A stretch of DNA of 64,000 nucleotides from Planctomycetota bacterium (GCA_022711755.1 JAKLEA010000001.1:272743-336742), one strand, 5' to 3'; counted from the stretch's first letter, positions 37,416-45,770 are shown. Translations and numbers: made by a program. Notes: a model not told the origin generated them from the sequence alone.

Positions 37416-38603
37416 TCAACGTTTGTCCGCGAACTTCGCATCCGTCCTGAAAACCATCCGGATCGGCAGATGATCGGACACAAGCTGCGCCAGCTTCAAA
37501 TCCTTCTCAGCATAAACCGGCGTCTCACACTTGACCAGTTCTTCCTTTGCGAGATCGGATGACACAAGAACGTAATCCTGGGTCTTCCCGTCATGCATCG
37601 TCGCGGCTGATCCGCTCCGGGCGGCGATCTCCATGCCCATTGAAGCGGCTAGTTTACGCACCTGTTCTTCCGGAATGGCAAACGTGCCGCAGATGATGAT
37701 GTCCGGGTCAATCGCCTTCAAGGATGCGACCTTGACGCGCAGCGTCGCTTCGTCCTGCATATCCATCTTCGTGATCTGGATGCTGACCACAACGGCGTCA
37801 AATCCGCCCTTCTTGATGAAAGCCGTCTGCGGGGCCGGCTCAAATCCGGCGGGTCCGGGAACTTCGCTGAGCACAACCCCGCCTGCCGCGAAGATGGCGT
37901 TGTCGTCGTTGCTGGGCGTATCCTTGAAAACCGATTGCGTGAATTTCTTCTCAATTTCGCTGAACTGTTTCGCCTCGGTCGGTCCGGCGATTCGCTGCAG
38001 GCACACTGCGTCGGCCTTCATTGCATCAAGCTGCGCCGTGAACCACTCGCGCCATGACTGCTTGTTCTCCGGATAACCGCGCACGTTCCAGCATACGATG
38101 CTGATTTCTCCGCCGTCTCCGGATGTCGTTTGAACAGTCGTCTGCGGAACTGCGGGCGCGCCCGCCTTGCGCTCTATGCCGGCTTTCTTGCCCTGCCCCT
38201 TATCCTCAGCCAGCTTCTCCTGTGCCTTTGCCTGCTTTTCGGCATCCTTAGCCACCTTGTCGGCGGCTTTTTCCTGCTCTTTCTTCTGGGCTATGGCGGC
38301 CTTCTCAATCTCCTTTGCCTCTTTTTCAGTCTTGCCGGCTTCCGCTTCGGCGGCCTTCGCCTGCGATTCAACGTCCATTTTAGCCTTGGCAGCCGCCGCG
38401 TCGGCCTCGGCCTTTGCCGCGTCAACGTCTGCCTCAGCCGTCTGCTTGTCCTGCGGCGCCGGAGATGTCTTCGCCGTCCCTCCCTGCTGGGAGTTCAATG
38501 CTCCCTGCACCGACTGACAACCTGCAGCAAGGCTGATTGCCAATCCGAGACCAGCAACCAGACAGAATACGGCCTTTTCCCTCGCCTGTTCCTTGTTCAT
38601 CAT
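37416..38603 (-). CDS. lipoprotein with coiled coil and degenerate EEP-fold domain
   Basis: The 395-residue protein has a lipobox (AISLAAGC, Cys29). An Ala/Lys/Glu-rich coiled coil of about 100 residues follows (about 55-150). The C-terminal half has the endonuclease/exonuclease/phosphatase fold: SIVCWNVRGYPENK (Asn near 173), IIICGTFAIP and LVSDHLPIRMVF. In active enzymes the second motif carries a Glu (LQE) and the third is GDFN; here they are LQR (Arg near 204) and GTFA. Only the final SDH motif survives, so the domain is probably non-catalytic. The ATG at 38603 follows a GGGAGG Shine-Dalgarno, and an 85-bp gap separates it from the divergent caspase-like gene. Confidence 0.75.
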   Translation of the reverse strand: MMNKEQAREKAVFCLVAGLGLAISLAAGCQSVQGALNSQQGGTAKTSPAPQDKQTAEADVDAAKAEADAAAAKAKMDVESQAKAAEAEAGKTEKEAKEIEKAAIAQKKEQEKAADKVAKDAEKQAKAQEKLAEDKGQGKKAGIERKAGAPAVPQTTVQTTSGDGGEISIVCWNVRGYPENKQSWREWFTAQLDAMKADAVCLQRIAGPTEAKQFSEIEKKFTQSVFKDTPSNDDNAIFAAGGVVLSEVPGPAGFEPAPQTAFIKKGGFDAVVVSIQITKMDMQDEATLRVKVASLKAIDPDIIICGTFAIPEEQVRKLAASMGMEIAARSGSAATMHDGKTQDYVLVSSDLAKEELVKCETPVYAEKDLKLAQLVSDHLPIRMVFRTDAKFADKR

Positions 38604-38688
38604 TGACCTCCCTGATGCCCGAACCTGGAAACTCCAGACAAACATCAAACACGGCCATTTCCGGCATGATATAATGTAATCACGTCAA

Positions 38689-39543
38689 ATGTCCAGAACC
38701 GGCACAATCCTGGCGACCTGCCTGGCGGCGGCCATAATTTCGCTAACGGCTTTTACCGGAACGCGCCTTTATGCCCAGACTATTGCACATTCGTCGCGCG
38801 AACCGCAATCGTGCGCGGTCATCGTCTGCGGAGTAACGGGCGATCAGGCTCATTTTGACCGCTTCTGGAAATTAACCATTCAGACGCGGCAACTCCTGAC
38901 CGAAAGACTCGGCTTCAAACCGGAAGACGTCCGAATCCTTTTCGAGGAAAAAGACCCGGATTCCTCAATAGTCTCCGCCCGTTCGACCAAGGCGGATATC
39001 CTCGCCGTCCTCGAAGACACCGGGAAGGCTCTCCGTCCTGACGACCTTTTTTTTCTCTTCATTTTCGGACACGCCGGCACAGACGGCCATGACGTTCGCC
39101 TGCATCTGCCCGGTCCCGATATGTCGCCTGAAGAATTGACCGATGCCGTCAACAAGCTGCCGCCGTCACGTCAGGTCATCATTCTGGGAACACCTGTCAG
39201 CGGTTATTTCATGATGCCCATGCTCCGCAAGGACCGCGTTGTTATCAGCGCCACTCGGCCGACTGCTGAGATGAGCGAGACGGTCTTCCCGTATTGTTTC
39301 GTCGAGTCATTTCTCGATAAGCGAGCCGACGCGAATAGCGACGGCCTCGTATCAATAGCCGAAGTCTTCAACTGCGCGACCAAACGCGTCAAAGAGTTCT
39401 ACGACGAACGCGAGCTTATCCAGACCGAGCATGCCCGTCTAAACGATACCGGCGAGGGAGGCGGCAGCGAATACGTTGACGATAAAATGCCCGACGGCCG
39501 CGCCGCGGAAAAACTGACCTTCCGCCGTATTACACCCATGTAG
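38689..39543 (+). CDS. secreted caspase-like protein lacking the catalytic cysteine
   Basis: The 284-residue protein has a signal peptide (ATCLAAAIISLTAFTGTRLYAQ). The body has the clan CD (caspase/legumain) layout: CAVIVCGVTGDQAHFDRFW, helices TRQLLTERLGF, then DDLFFLFIFGHAG with His128 at the catalytic position. The strand that should end in the cysteine reads VIILGTPVSG, so the nucleophile is Val170 and the Asp before it is Gly. This looks like a pseudoprotease. It converges on an operon holding an apparently active secreted caspase, and may be its inhibitor, decoy or regulatory partner (inference). Its stop codon is the first three bases of a dispersed hairpin repeat. Confidence 0.75.
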   Translation: MSRTGTILATCLAAAIISLTAFTGTRLYAQTIAHSSREPQSCAVIVCGVTGDQAHFDRFWKLTIQTRQLLTERLGFKPEDVRILFEEKDPDSSIVSARSTKADILAVLEDTGKALRPDDLFFLFIFGHAGTDGHDVRLHLPGPDMSPEELTDAVNKLPPSRQVIILGTPVSGYFMMPMLRKDRVVISATRPTAEMSETVFPYCFVESFLDKRADANSDGLVSIAEVFNCATKRVKEFYDERELIQTEHARLNDTGEGGGSEYVDDKMPDGRAAEKLTFRRITPM

Positions 39544-39672
39544 GGCGGGTGATAGCGTAGCGTCACCCACCGGATAGTTTCACAAAAGATACGGGAAACA
39601 CGACTTTAGCCCTACCTGAACCTGTGGACTCGGAGCATGTAGGGCGGGGCGTGAGCGACGCGGTGACCCGCA
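39541..39672. repeat. two family-A hairpin repeats (TAGGGCGGG...)
   Basis: Copies at 39541-39571 and 39638-39672 begin (A)TGTAGGGCGGGK and end near GTGACCC or GTCACCC. Each can fold into a GC-rich hairpin. The first starts exactly on the TAG stop of the caspase-like gene. They occupy most of the first half of a convergent intergenic region. See also 45483, 45739, 52104 and 58131 onward. Confidence 0.7.
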
Positions 39673-39730
39673 AGAGATCTGTCCGCGAGGGTTCAAAGAA
39701 CCCTAAACACTACAACTACGCATCGGGAAG

Positions 39731-39820
39731 ACGCACGGGAAGCGTGGCTTCCCGCAACGGCAAGGCTGTAGCATGGCTACAGCACTCCAAAAAACGGGCG
39801 CGGGCTGCGGGCATGACCCT
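39731..39820. repeat. family-D hairpin repeat (GGCAAGGC ... GCACTCCAAA)
   Basis: A hairpin at 39759-39794 has arms TGTAGC / GCTACA with flanks GGCAAGG and GCACTCCAAA. A partial relative just upstream has arms GGGAAGC / GCTTCCC, and another GC-rich palindrome follows. The whole of 39544-39883 (340 bp) holds repeats and no gene I can support; an open frame there is made only of repeat sequence. Confidence 0.65.
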
Positions 39821-39883
39821 TGCCCGCGTAATCAGAGATCAGAGAACAGAGAAACCAGAGTCCATGGGGCCTGCGGCCACAAA

Positions 39884-40762
39884 CTACTGGCGCAACACGG
39901 CAACGACACGAAAACCGAAGAAGTAGATGTACGCGCCCGACGGATCGAGGTCGAGGCGGTAGGCCGACCGACAGTAGTCCGGGAAGCCGTCCCACGACCC
40001 GCCCCGCAACACGCGAGAGGAACCTACAGAATCCTGACACCATTCCCAAAGGTTGCCGTGCATATCGTACAATCCCCACGGATTGGCTTGCCGGCTGGCT
40101 CCCTCGTTCCATCCATCTCCAAAGGAGTAATTCGTCGTAGTGCCGGCCCGGCAGCCAAACTCCCACTGGGCCTCCGTGGGCAAGTTGTATTCCAGCCCCT
40201 CTTTCTGGGAAAGTTTTTTGCAGAACTCCGTCGCCTCATTCCATGACACATTATTTTTCGGGCTTGATGATCCTCCGCTTCCCATTACTGCCGCGTATTG
40301 CGCCTCAGTAACCTCATAAACGCCAATGTAGAAAGGCTTCCATCCGACGACGGCGTTAGCGTCAGGCGGAATCAACTTCATCGTGATCCCGACACTGTTG
40401 ACAAAACTCTCAGGCAGGTTGCCTTTCGATGCCCCTCTTTGGCGCTCCCGGCGCACGCGCCTGAGAACAAGCAGTTGCTGGAATTCCTCCTTCAACCGCT
40501 TAACTTCCGGACCTCCCGGATTCAGCGCCTCGGCCTGCTGTGACAGCCGCTCGAAGCGCGCCTCCTTTTCCGCATCCCATACGCCAACGGATGAGTCCGA
40601 ACCCATGAGAGCGCATAGTTGCCGGAAATTGTCGTCAGGCCCGCTCGGATGCTCTCTTGTCATCAACCCGCGCTGGGCCTGGCAACCGACCAGAAAAAGG
40701 GGCGGGAAGAAAAACCAGGCAAGCATCACCCGACTCATCGCGTTGACGCCGATCAGCCTCAT
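39884..40762 (-). CDS. FGE/SUMF-domain lipoprotein
   Basis: The 292-residue protein has a lipoprotein signal (FFPPLFLVGC). A helical region (about 35-110, RLKEEFQQLLVLRRVRRERQR) and then a formylglycine-generating-enzyme-like (FGE-sulfatase) domain follow. Domain blocks are FYIGVYEVTEAQYAAVMG, VSWNEATEFCKKLSQ, YNLPTEAQWEFGCRAG, DMHGNLWEWCQD and VLRGGSWDGFPDYCRSAYR. The first of the two cysteines of true FGE (in GGSxxC) is Gly here, and only the second is kept, so copper-dependent formylglycine formation is unlikely. Such domains often serve as binding modules and are found with bacterial caspases. The start overlaps the caspase stop by 4 bp (ATGA). Confidence 0.88.
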   Translation of the reverse strand: MRLIGVNAMSRVMLAWFFFPPLFLVGCQAQRGLMTREHPSGPDDNFRQLCALMGSDSSVGVWDAEKEARFERLSQQAEALNPGGPEVKRLKEEFQQLLVLRRVRRERQRGASKGNLPESFVNSVGITMKLIPPDANAVVGWKPFYIGVYEVTEAQYAAVMGSGGSSSPKNNVSWNEATEFCKKLSQKEGLEYNLPTEAQWEFGCRAGTTTNYSFGDGWNEGASRQANPWGLYDMHGNLWEWCQDSVGSSRVLRGGSWDGFPDYCRSAYRLDLDPSGAYIYFFGFRVVAVLRQ

Positions 40763-41829
40763 TCTTTTATGGTCTCCACGTCCTTCTCGAGTTCCTTTTT
40801 GATAGTTTCCATTTCCCCGAGAATGCGCTGGTACTCCTTGTCCAGTTCTGTGGAATGGGCCTTCGATGGTTCAGGCTTGCGGGCTGTCGGCTTTTCAGCT
40901 GCCGCAACATCTGAAGAATTGGACTGGTTTGCCGTCATGACGACTGTTCCCTCTGCGGAAAGCGCGAATACGAAATCCCCCTTGTCGAGTTTCGGGTTAT
41001 TGATCTTGCCATACTGCGGGTGTTGTCCGCCCTTGCTGTAGTTGACGACCTTTACGTCAAGATACATGCCGAGTTCCGAGCCGGTGACATATCTGTCCTT
41101 GTTCAGGTCCGCCTCCCCGTCCAGCGCGTCAAGCATGCACTGCTTGAAAACGCTGCGGTCCGGGACCGTTTCATCCTCCCGGCCGGCCGTGATGTATTGT
41201 CGCACGGGCTTGGAGCATTTTTCGGTGATGTCCGTCGGGGCCTCCCGCGTCAGGTTGAAAAGCGATCCCGAAAAACATGAGTCAAATGCCGCAAGGAGAT
41301 GGCGCGATTTGACCTTGAGCGACAGGGTCTCGATGTAGTTCATCCCGACAGCCTTGTCGCCGAACCCCCTTTGATCGTCCCGCAGCAGCGGGCAGTCTGT
41401 GGGAATGATGTAGCCGAGCCGCGTCCCGTCGGCCAGTTCCTCGGTATCCCCATGCCCGGCAAAGAAAAGGAACAGGGCGCGATCAGGCTCTTTTCCGTCC
41501 TCATAGATAAATTTGTTGAGCGCGTCCTTGAGTTCCTTTGAGGTCGGGTTCTCGACCAGCGAGACTGTGAAACCGAGCTTGCGGAGTTTCTCTGCGACTT
41601 CCCGCGCGTCCTTGACGGCGTTTGGCAGGTCGGGCCAACCGTTGCTGTAGTCGCTAACGCCGATGACGAGGGCGCGGCAGTCGTTGTAAAGGGGCACCTT
41701 CTCCCCGCCCTTTGTGACAGCATAGATGCCGCGCTGGGTGTCCTGGGCCGGCGTCGCCGAAGCTATCAAACCCAGAACGCCGGCGGCAAGTAGAATCAGA
41801 ACGCCGATCTGCCTTGAAAGTGATGTCAT
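40759..41829 (-). CDS. secreted caspase-family (C14) protease
   Basis: The 356-residue protein has a signal peptide (IGVLILLAAGVLGLIASATPAQ). A caspase p20-like domain follows with YNDCRALVIGVSDY, ALFLFFAGHGDTEE (His126) and LLAAFDSCFSGSLF (Cys185), the complete His-Cys dyad. GTRLGYIIPTDC is a conserved caspase strand. The C-terminal third includes an acidic loop (DLNKDRYVTGSELG, EF-hand-like) and a coiled coil (LDKEYQRILGEMETIKKELEKD). The protein is extracytoplasmic, unlike most bacterial caspases. It is coupled to the FGE-domain lipoprotein gene and lies 36 bp downstream of the coiled-coil gene. Confidence 0.9.
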   Translation of the reverse strand: MTSLSRQIGVLILLAAGVLGLIASATPAQDTQRGIYAVTKGGEKVPLYNDCRALVIGVSDYSNGWPDLPNAVKDAREVAEKLRKLGFTVSLVENPTSKELKDALNKFIYEDGKEPDRALFLFFAGHGDTEELADGTRLGYIIPTDCPLLRDDQRGFGDKAVGMNYIETLSLKVKSRHLLAAFDSCFSGSLFNLTREAPTDITEKCSKPVRQYITAGREDETVPDRSVFKQCMLDALDGEADLNKDRYVTGSELGMYLDVKVVNYSKGGQHPQYGKINNPKLDKGDFVFALSAEGTVVMTANQSNSSDVAAAEKPTARKPEPSKAHSTELDKEYQRILGEMETIKKELEKDVETIKE

Positions 41830-41865
41830 TTTCCGCCCTTTACGCTCTTGTTCAACGGCCGAGTC

Positions 41866-42159
41866 TTACCTCATCCTGCGCCCCGCGCCCTTCCTTGCCT
41901 TCTCAAGCTCCGCCTGTAACCCAACAATCCGGGCTTCGGCTGCCTTATGTTGCTCCTCATAATCCGCAAGCATCTGATTCATCACGAAAAGGCACTGCTC
42001 CGCCCTGTCGCGCTCGTCAAGGGCCAGTTGAAGCTCTGCCATCAGGCGCTTCATCACGCTGCGCCATCCTTCGTCCGCGCTCCCGCCTGACGGGTCGGCA
42101 TCCGGCGGGCGAGCGCTCAACCGTTCAACATCTTCCTCGTATTTCTTTATCCCGGACAA
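41866..42159 (-). CDS. small coiled-coil protein
   Basis: A 97-residue protein starting at TTG 42159 is likely, because a GAGGT Shine-Dalgarno lies 5 bp upstream and the residues before it are a different-frame read of the upstream gene. The protein is charged alpha helix with coiled-coil heptads (MAELQLALDERDRAEQCLF, YEEQHKAAEARIVGLQAEL). It has no signal peptide. The start overlaps the wHTH gene by 13 bp, which implies coupling. Function unknown; it could be a scaffold or regulator of the caspase unit. Confidence 0.6.
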   Translation of the reverse strand: MSGIKKYEEDVERLSARPPDADPSGGSADEGWRSVMKRLMAELQLALDERDRAEQCLFVMNQMLADYEEQHKAAEARIVGLQAELEKARKGAGRRMR

Positions 42160-42512
42160 AGTCCACCTCGCAGTTGCTCGCGCATTCCTTCCTGGCTGTT
42201 GGTCCACTGCGGCAGCAGCGCCGCCAACCCGACCGGCGACTTGCACCGGTAAAGCCTTGTGACGGTTTGCGCGGCGTCCCCCGCATCCCGCAGGAAATGC
42301 AGGTAGCCGATCCCCGCCGCGCCGTCCCGCGCCGCCAGGTATCCGCTCGCGGTCATGCGCTCCAGTTGCGCCGTCGCGTCGGCCTCCGAACAGCGAAGGA
42401 TTCTCGCGACAGCCGCAGCCGAAATCTCCGACCGCGCGGCATCGCCGTATGCCCGCTCCGTGCCGGCCAGCAGATACATCAGCCTTATCGTGTTCCTGGT
42501 CAGACGATCCAT
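42147..42512 (-). CDS. winged-helix regulator, Rrf2/BadM-like
   Basis: The 121-residue protein resembles Rrf2-type winged helices by layout: NTIRLMYLLAGTERAYG, then the DNA-recognition region ISAAAVARILRCSEADATAQLERM, then the wing SGYLAARDGAAGIGYLHF. There are no three clustered cysteines, so Fe-S sensing is not supported. It has a GAAGGA Shine-Dalgarno before the ATG. As first gene of the operon with the coiled-coil, caspase and FGE genes it is the probable local regulator (inference). Confidence 0.68.
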   Translation of the reverse strand: MDRLTRNTIRLMYLLAGTERAYGDAARSEISAAAVARILRCSEADATAQLERMTASGYLAARDGAAGIGYLHFLRDAGDAAQTVTRLYRCKSPVGLAALLPQWTNSQEGMREQLRGGLCPG

Positions 42513-42645
42513 TGAAATCCTTCAGGTCGCTTTGCATCAGGCGCTTCATATGAATGCCTGCTTATGGAATCCTTACCCATTCCGCCCTCTCAGGTCAATA
42601 GCGTATTCAAGTCAAACGTACGGGGTCAGTCGCGGGCGCGTCACC

Positions 42646-42789
42646 TTGGAGTGCGCAGGCTTGCCTGCGCCTTGTCGTTGCGTTCGCGCATTTTGCGCGC
42701 GCTTGCTTGCGCTTCGCTGAATCCGGCAGTTCCAACCCCGGCAAGCCGGGAGAAACGGCAAGGCGGCAGCAAGACTGCCGCAATCCAAA
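42646..42789. repeat. inverted pair of family-D hairpin repeats
   Basis: A reverse copy at 42646-42676 reads TTGGAGTGC, arm GCAGGC, TT, arm GCCTGC, GCCTTGTC. A forward copy at 42757-42789 has arms GGCAGC / GCTGCC-like and flanks CGGCAAGGC and GCAATCCAAA. Between them are further short palindromes (GCGCATTTTGCGC; CCCGGCAAGCCGGG). The 310-bp region 42513-42823 holds these repeats and no gene. Confidence 0.7.
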
Positions 42790-42823
42790 TTACGGCCGCC
42801 TGCCCGTCAGTGACCCATTACAG

Positions 42824-43954
42824 TCAAACATCAATCGGGTATTTCCCGCGCTTCTCGACAAACTCGACAAGCTGCCTGATCCCCTTCGGGCTGACCCGCA
42901 CGTAGCACTCTCCGCCGATGGCCAGCTCGAATCCCCCTCCCGGCGCCGCAAGCCTGATCGCGTCAAGCGCCTTCTTCTTCGTTACCTCGCTCATGCCGTC
43001 AGGATCGTAGAAATCGCGGCAGTTCAAGCCGCCGTGAATGTAGACCTTGCCCTTCATGTCTGAAACGGCCCTCTCAAGCGAACTCCATCCGCCAATGTCC
43101 ATAGAGGTCAGTTTCACTTCATTTGCCAGGTACTTGAAATGCTGATCGTTCGGTCCGTCCGTGTGGAGATAAAAGCTCGTCACGCCGTATCGCTCCCGGA
43201 ACTTCATGTAGTAAGGCATTTGGAACTCGCGGAAGTAATCGTTAGATATCATGCTGATGTTGTCGTCAGCAAGTCCGAATCCGATCCCCTTCTTCGGCCA
43301 ACCGTAGATGTCCCTGAAGTAATCGAAATATGTGACGAACGCTTCGTACATCCTGTCCAGCAGTTTGTGAATAATCTCAGGTTCCAGTACCATCGCTTCG
43401 TAGACAAGCGTCGGGCTGACCAACGCGCACGCTGCCGAAAGCGGGGGATGTATCCCGACCGTCGGTGTTTCGTTCAGACCCAGCTTTACGCCCATTTTCC
43501 TGGCGGTCTCATTGTATTTCGCGTGTTTCTCGAAGTGGTTCTTCATCAGCCGGTTCTCAGCCGGTGGGATAAATATCGCGCTCTCCGCCGCCTCGGCCAC
43601 GCTGTCGAACATGTGGCAGATGCGCGGCGACGTTCCGGCAGGATGCGCCACCTCCGCTCCGAACACAATCGCCTCCCCCACAGGTCCGGCGTCGTAGCCA
43701 ATCCCGCCCCGAGTGCAATGATCTGCCTTCAGATATTCATACTCCCATTCGATGCCTTTCAGGTGGACCTCGACCTGCAATTCAGGATTGTCGTAGACGC
43801 GGTCTATCGGATAATCGAAAAGCCACGCGAAGTAGCTCGTTCCGATCCCGAAGACCACCGGAACGCGGTCCGGTTCCTCGAACCGCGCCGACTTTGCCAG
43901 ACGCTCACGTCTCGCTTTGCGATCCTGCTCGTATTTCTCAACGCTCAGAAGCAT
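42824..43954 (-). CDS. uroporphyrinogen-decarboxylase-family protein (2)
   Basis: The 376-residue protein is another URO-D superfamily member: RRERLAKSARFEEPDRVPVVFG at the N-terminus, the central MKFRERYGVTSFYLHTDGPND strand, LTSMDIGGWSSLERAVSDM, VYIHGGLNCRDFYD and GGGFELAIGGECYVRVSPKGI at the end. It is longer than haem-pathway HemE and lacks its arginine-rich start, so a methyltransferase-like or unknown role is more likely. An AGGA Shine-Dalgarno lies 7 bp before the ATG. It is divergent from glyA. Confidence 0.82.
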   Translation of the reverse strand: MLLSVEKYEQDRKARRERLAKSARFEEPDRVPVVFGIGTSYFAWLFDYPIDRVYDNPELQVEVHLKGIEWEYEYLKADHCTRGGIGYDAGPVGEAIVFGAEVAHPAGTSPRICHMFDSVAEAAESAIFIPPAENRLMKNHFEKHAKYNETARKMGVKLGLNETPTVGIHPPLSAACALVSPTLVYEAMVLEPEIIHKLLDRMYEAFVTYFDYFRDIYGWPKKGIGFGLADDNISMISNDYFREFQMPYYMKFRERYGVTSFYLHTDGPNDQHFKYLANEVKLTSMDIGGWSSLERAVSDMKGKVYIHGGLNCRDFYDPDGMSEVTKKKALDAIRLAAPGGGFELAIGGECYVRVSPKGIRQLVEFVEKRGKYPIDV

Positions 43955-44174
43955 CGGATTTTCCTGCTTGATTCAAACAATGATGGATGAGTAATGACGG
44001 CATATCTTAAAGTCTACCCATTGTATGGTCAACTGCCTGTTGGCTACCACTTGTAGCAGGATAATGGAATGCCGGCTCGTTCCGCCGTCTTGACTTTTTC
44101 CAGGGGGAATCGTAATCTTCGTCAATCATTCTTTTCTCTTTCCTCTGTAACCCGACGGTTGAAGGCAAAGCTGC

Positions 44175-45473
44175 ATGTCATCAGAAAGCGATTCGAGGGC
44201 CTGCAAGCCCTGTTCGATAATGCTGGAAAACAGGCGACGCGAGTGCCTGAGCAGTTCCGATCCGGAAATCTGGCAACTCACGAGGGCCGAGGCCGAGCGG
44301 CAGCGCACCCATATTGAGCTGATCGCCTCGGAAAATTACTCCAGCCCCAATGTCCGCCAGGTGATGGCCTCGGAACTTACGGATAAATACGCCGAAGGCT
44401 ACCCCCGCCATCGCTGGTATGAGGGTTGCCAGGTTGCCGATTCGGTCGAAAGCCTCGCTATATCCCGCGCGAAGAAACTCTTCGGCGCCGAACACGCCAA
44501 CGTGCAGCCACATGCAGGTTCGCAGGCGAACATGGCCGTTTATTTCTCCTTCCTGAAGCCCGGCGACAAAATCCTTTCCATGGACTTGCGCCACGGCGGG
44601 CACCTCACTCACGGTCATTCGCACAACTTCAGCGGACTCCTCTTCCAGATATGCCATTACGGCGTCAACCGCGAGACGGAACAGATTGATTATGACGAGT
44701 TGCGCGACATCGCCCGCGACTTCCGCCCGAATATCATTGTCGCCGGCGCAAGCTCATATCCACGGACACTGCGATTCGATCGTTTCCGCGCCATTGCCGA
44801 TGAAGTCGGCGCGCGCCTGATGGTTGACATTGCGCACATCGCCGGACTCGTCGCCGCCGGGGTTCACCCCGATCCCGTCTGCGTCGCTGATTACGTGACC
44901 AGCACGACGCATAAGACGTTGCGCGGCCCGCGCGGCGGTTTCATCCTCTGCAAGTCGGAATATGGCTCGGCGATAGACAAGACGATTTTTCCCGGCATGC
45001 AGGGCGGCCCGCTCATGCACATCATCGCCGCCAAAGCCGTAGCTTTCCGCGAGGCGATGGAGCCGGAGTTCAAGATTTACGCAGAGCAGATCGTCCGCAA
45101 CGCCAAGGTCCTTTGCGAATCCCTGGCCGACAAGGGGGCGAAGATTGTCTCCGGCGGGACCGACAATCACCTTTTCCTGATTGACTGCCTGCCGTTGGGA
45201 ATCTCAGGGGGGCAGGCGGCTGCCGCCCTGGACAGGGCGAACATAACCGCCAACAAGAACGTCATCCCCTTCGACACTCGCCCTCCGCACGATCCCAGCG
45301 GCGTTCGCATCGGAACTCCGGCGATAACCACACGCGGCATGACCGAACCGGAGATGATTCTGCTGAGTGACCTGATATGGGAAGTCATGACCAACAGCGA
45401 TGATGAGGCGACGATAGCAAGGGTCAAGTCTCAGGTTCTGGAGATGTGCGAGGCTTTTCCGGTTCCGGGGTGA
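44175..45473 (+). CDS. glyA: serine hydroxymethyltransferase
   Basis: GlyA interconverts serine and glycine with tetrahydrofolate and is PLP-dependent. The 432-residue product has all main family blocks: IELIASENYSSPNVRQVMAS, LTDKYAEGYPRHRWYEGC, NVQPHAGSQANMAVYFS, VDIAHIAGLVAAGVHPDP and the PLP lysine block TSTTHKTLRGPRGG. An N-terminal stretch of about 27 residues before the usual start is possible. The ATG at 44175 has a GAAGG Shine-Dalgarno 8 bp upstream. I looked for a glycine riboswitch in the 220-bp leader and saw no tandem aptamer. Confidence 0.96.
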   Translation: MSSESDSRACKPCSIMLENRRRECLSSSDPEIWQLTRAEAERQRTHIELIASENYSSPNVRQVMASELTDKYAEGYPRHRWYEGCQVADSVESLAISRAKKLFGAEHANVQPHAGSQANMAVYFSFLKPGDKILSMDLRHGGHLTHGHSHNFSGLLFQICHYGVNRETEQIDYDELRDIARDFRPNIIVAGASSYPRTLRFDRFRAIADEVGARLMVDIAHIAGLVAAGVHPDPVCVADYVTSTTHKTLRGPRGGFILCKSEYGSAIDKTIFPGMQGGPLMHIIAAKAVAFREAMEPEFKIYAEQIVRNAKVLCESLADKGAKIVSGGTDNHLFLIDCLPLGISGGQAAAALDRANITANKNVIPFDTRPPHDPSGVRIGTPAITTRGMTEPEMILLSDLIWEVMTNSDDEATIARVKSQVLEMCEAFPVPG

Positions 45474-45482
45474 ATTTATAGT

Positions 45483-45770
45483 TTCCGCGCGGGTACGGAG
45501 CACTCACCCTACAACTTTCCCTCTCCCTGGGGGAGAGGGGGGCGTTGCGAAGCAACGACGGGTGAGGGGGGCAACGGTCAGCCCTGATCCGCAATGCGGT
45601 CCGTCGCTTCCCACCTGCTCCTGGGAGGAGAAGGAAACGGATGAAAAGGCGAAGCATGGCTTCTGCACTCCATAAAACCGCGCGCGGACTGCGGAGCAAT
45701 GGGACGTTCTTTAGCGAAGCGTGAACGCGCCGAAGCCATCTTCCGCGTGGGTGCAAAGCACCCACCCTAC
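45483..45770. repeat. repeat cluster: families A, B and D between convergent genes
   Basis: In order: family A (45483-45513, CGCGGGTACGGAGCACTCACCC), family B composite without terminal repeats (45519-45640, CCCTCTCCC and GGGTGAGGGG, then GGAGGAGAAGGAA), family D (45645-45677, arms GAAGC / GCTTC), and family A (45739-45770, GTGGGTGCAAAGCACCCAC CCTAC). The last abuts the stop codon of the HEAT protein gene. No gene is seen in this 296-bp region. Confidence 0.75.

Noticed and set aside
39624..39926. A 100-codon plus-strand frame
   Set aside because: It is made of family A and D hairpin sequence and overlaps the end of the FGE gene; no protein-like features.
39884..40762. True sulfatase-activating FGE
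   Set aside because: The first catalytic cysteine is Gly, and no sulfatase gene is in the window.
43955..44174. Glycine riboswitch upstream of glyA
   Set aside because: No tandem aptamer-like pattern or expected conserved purine-rich cores were seen.
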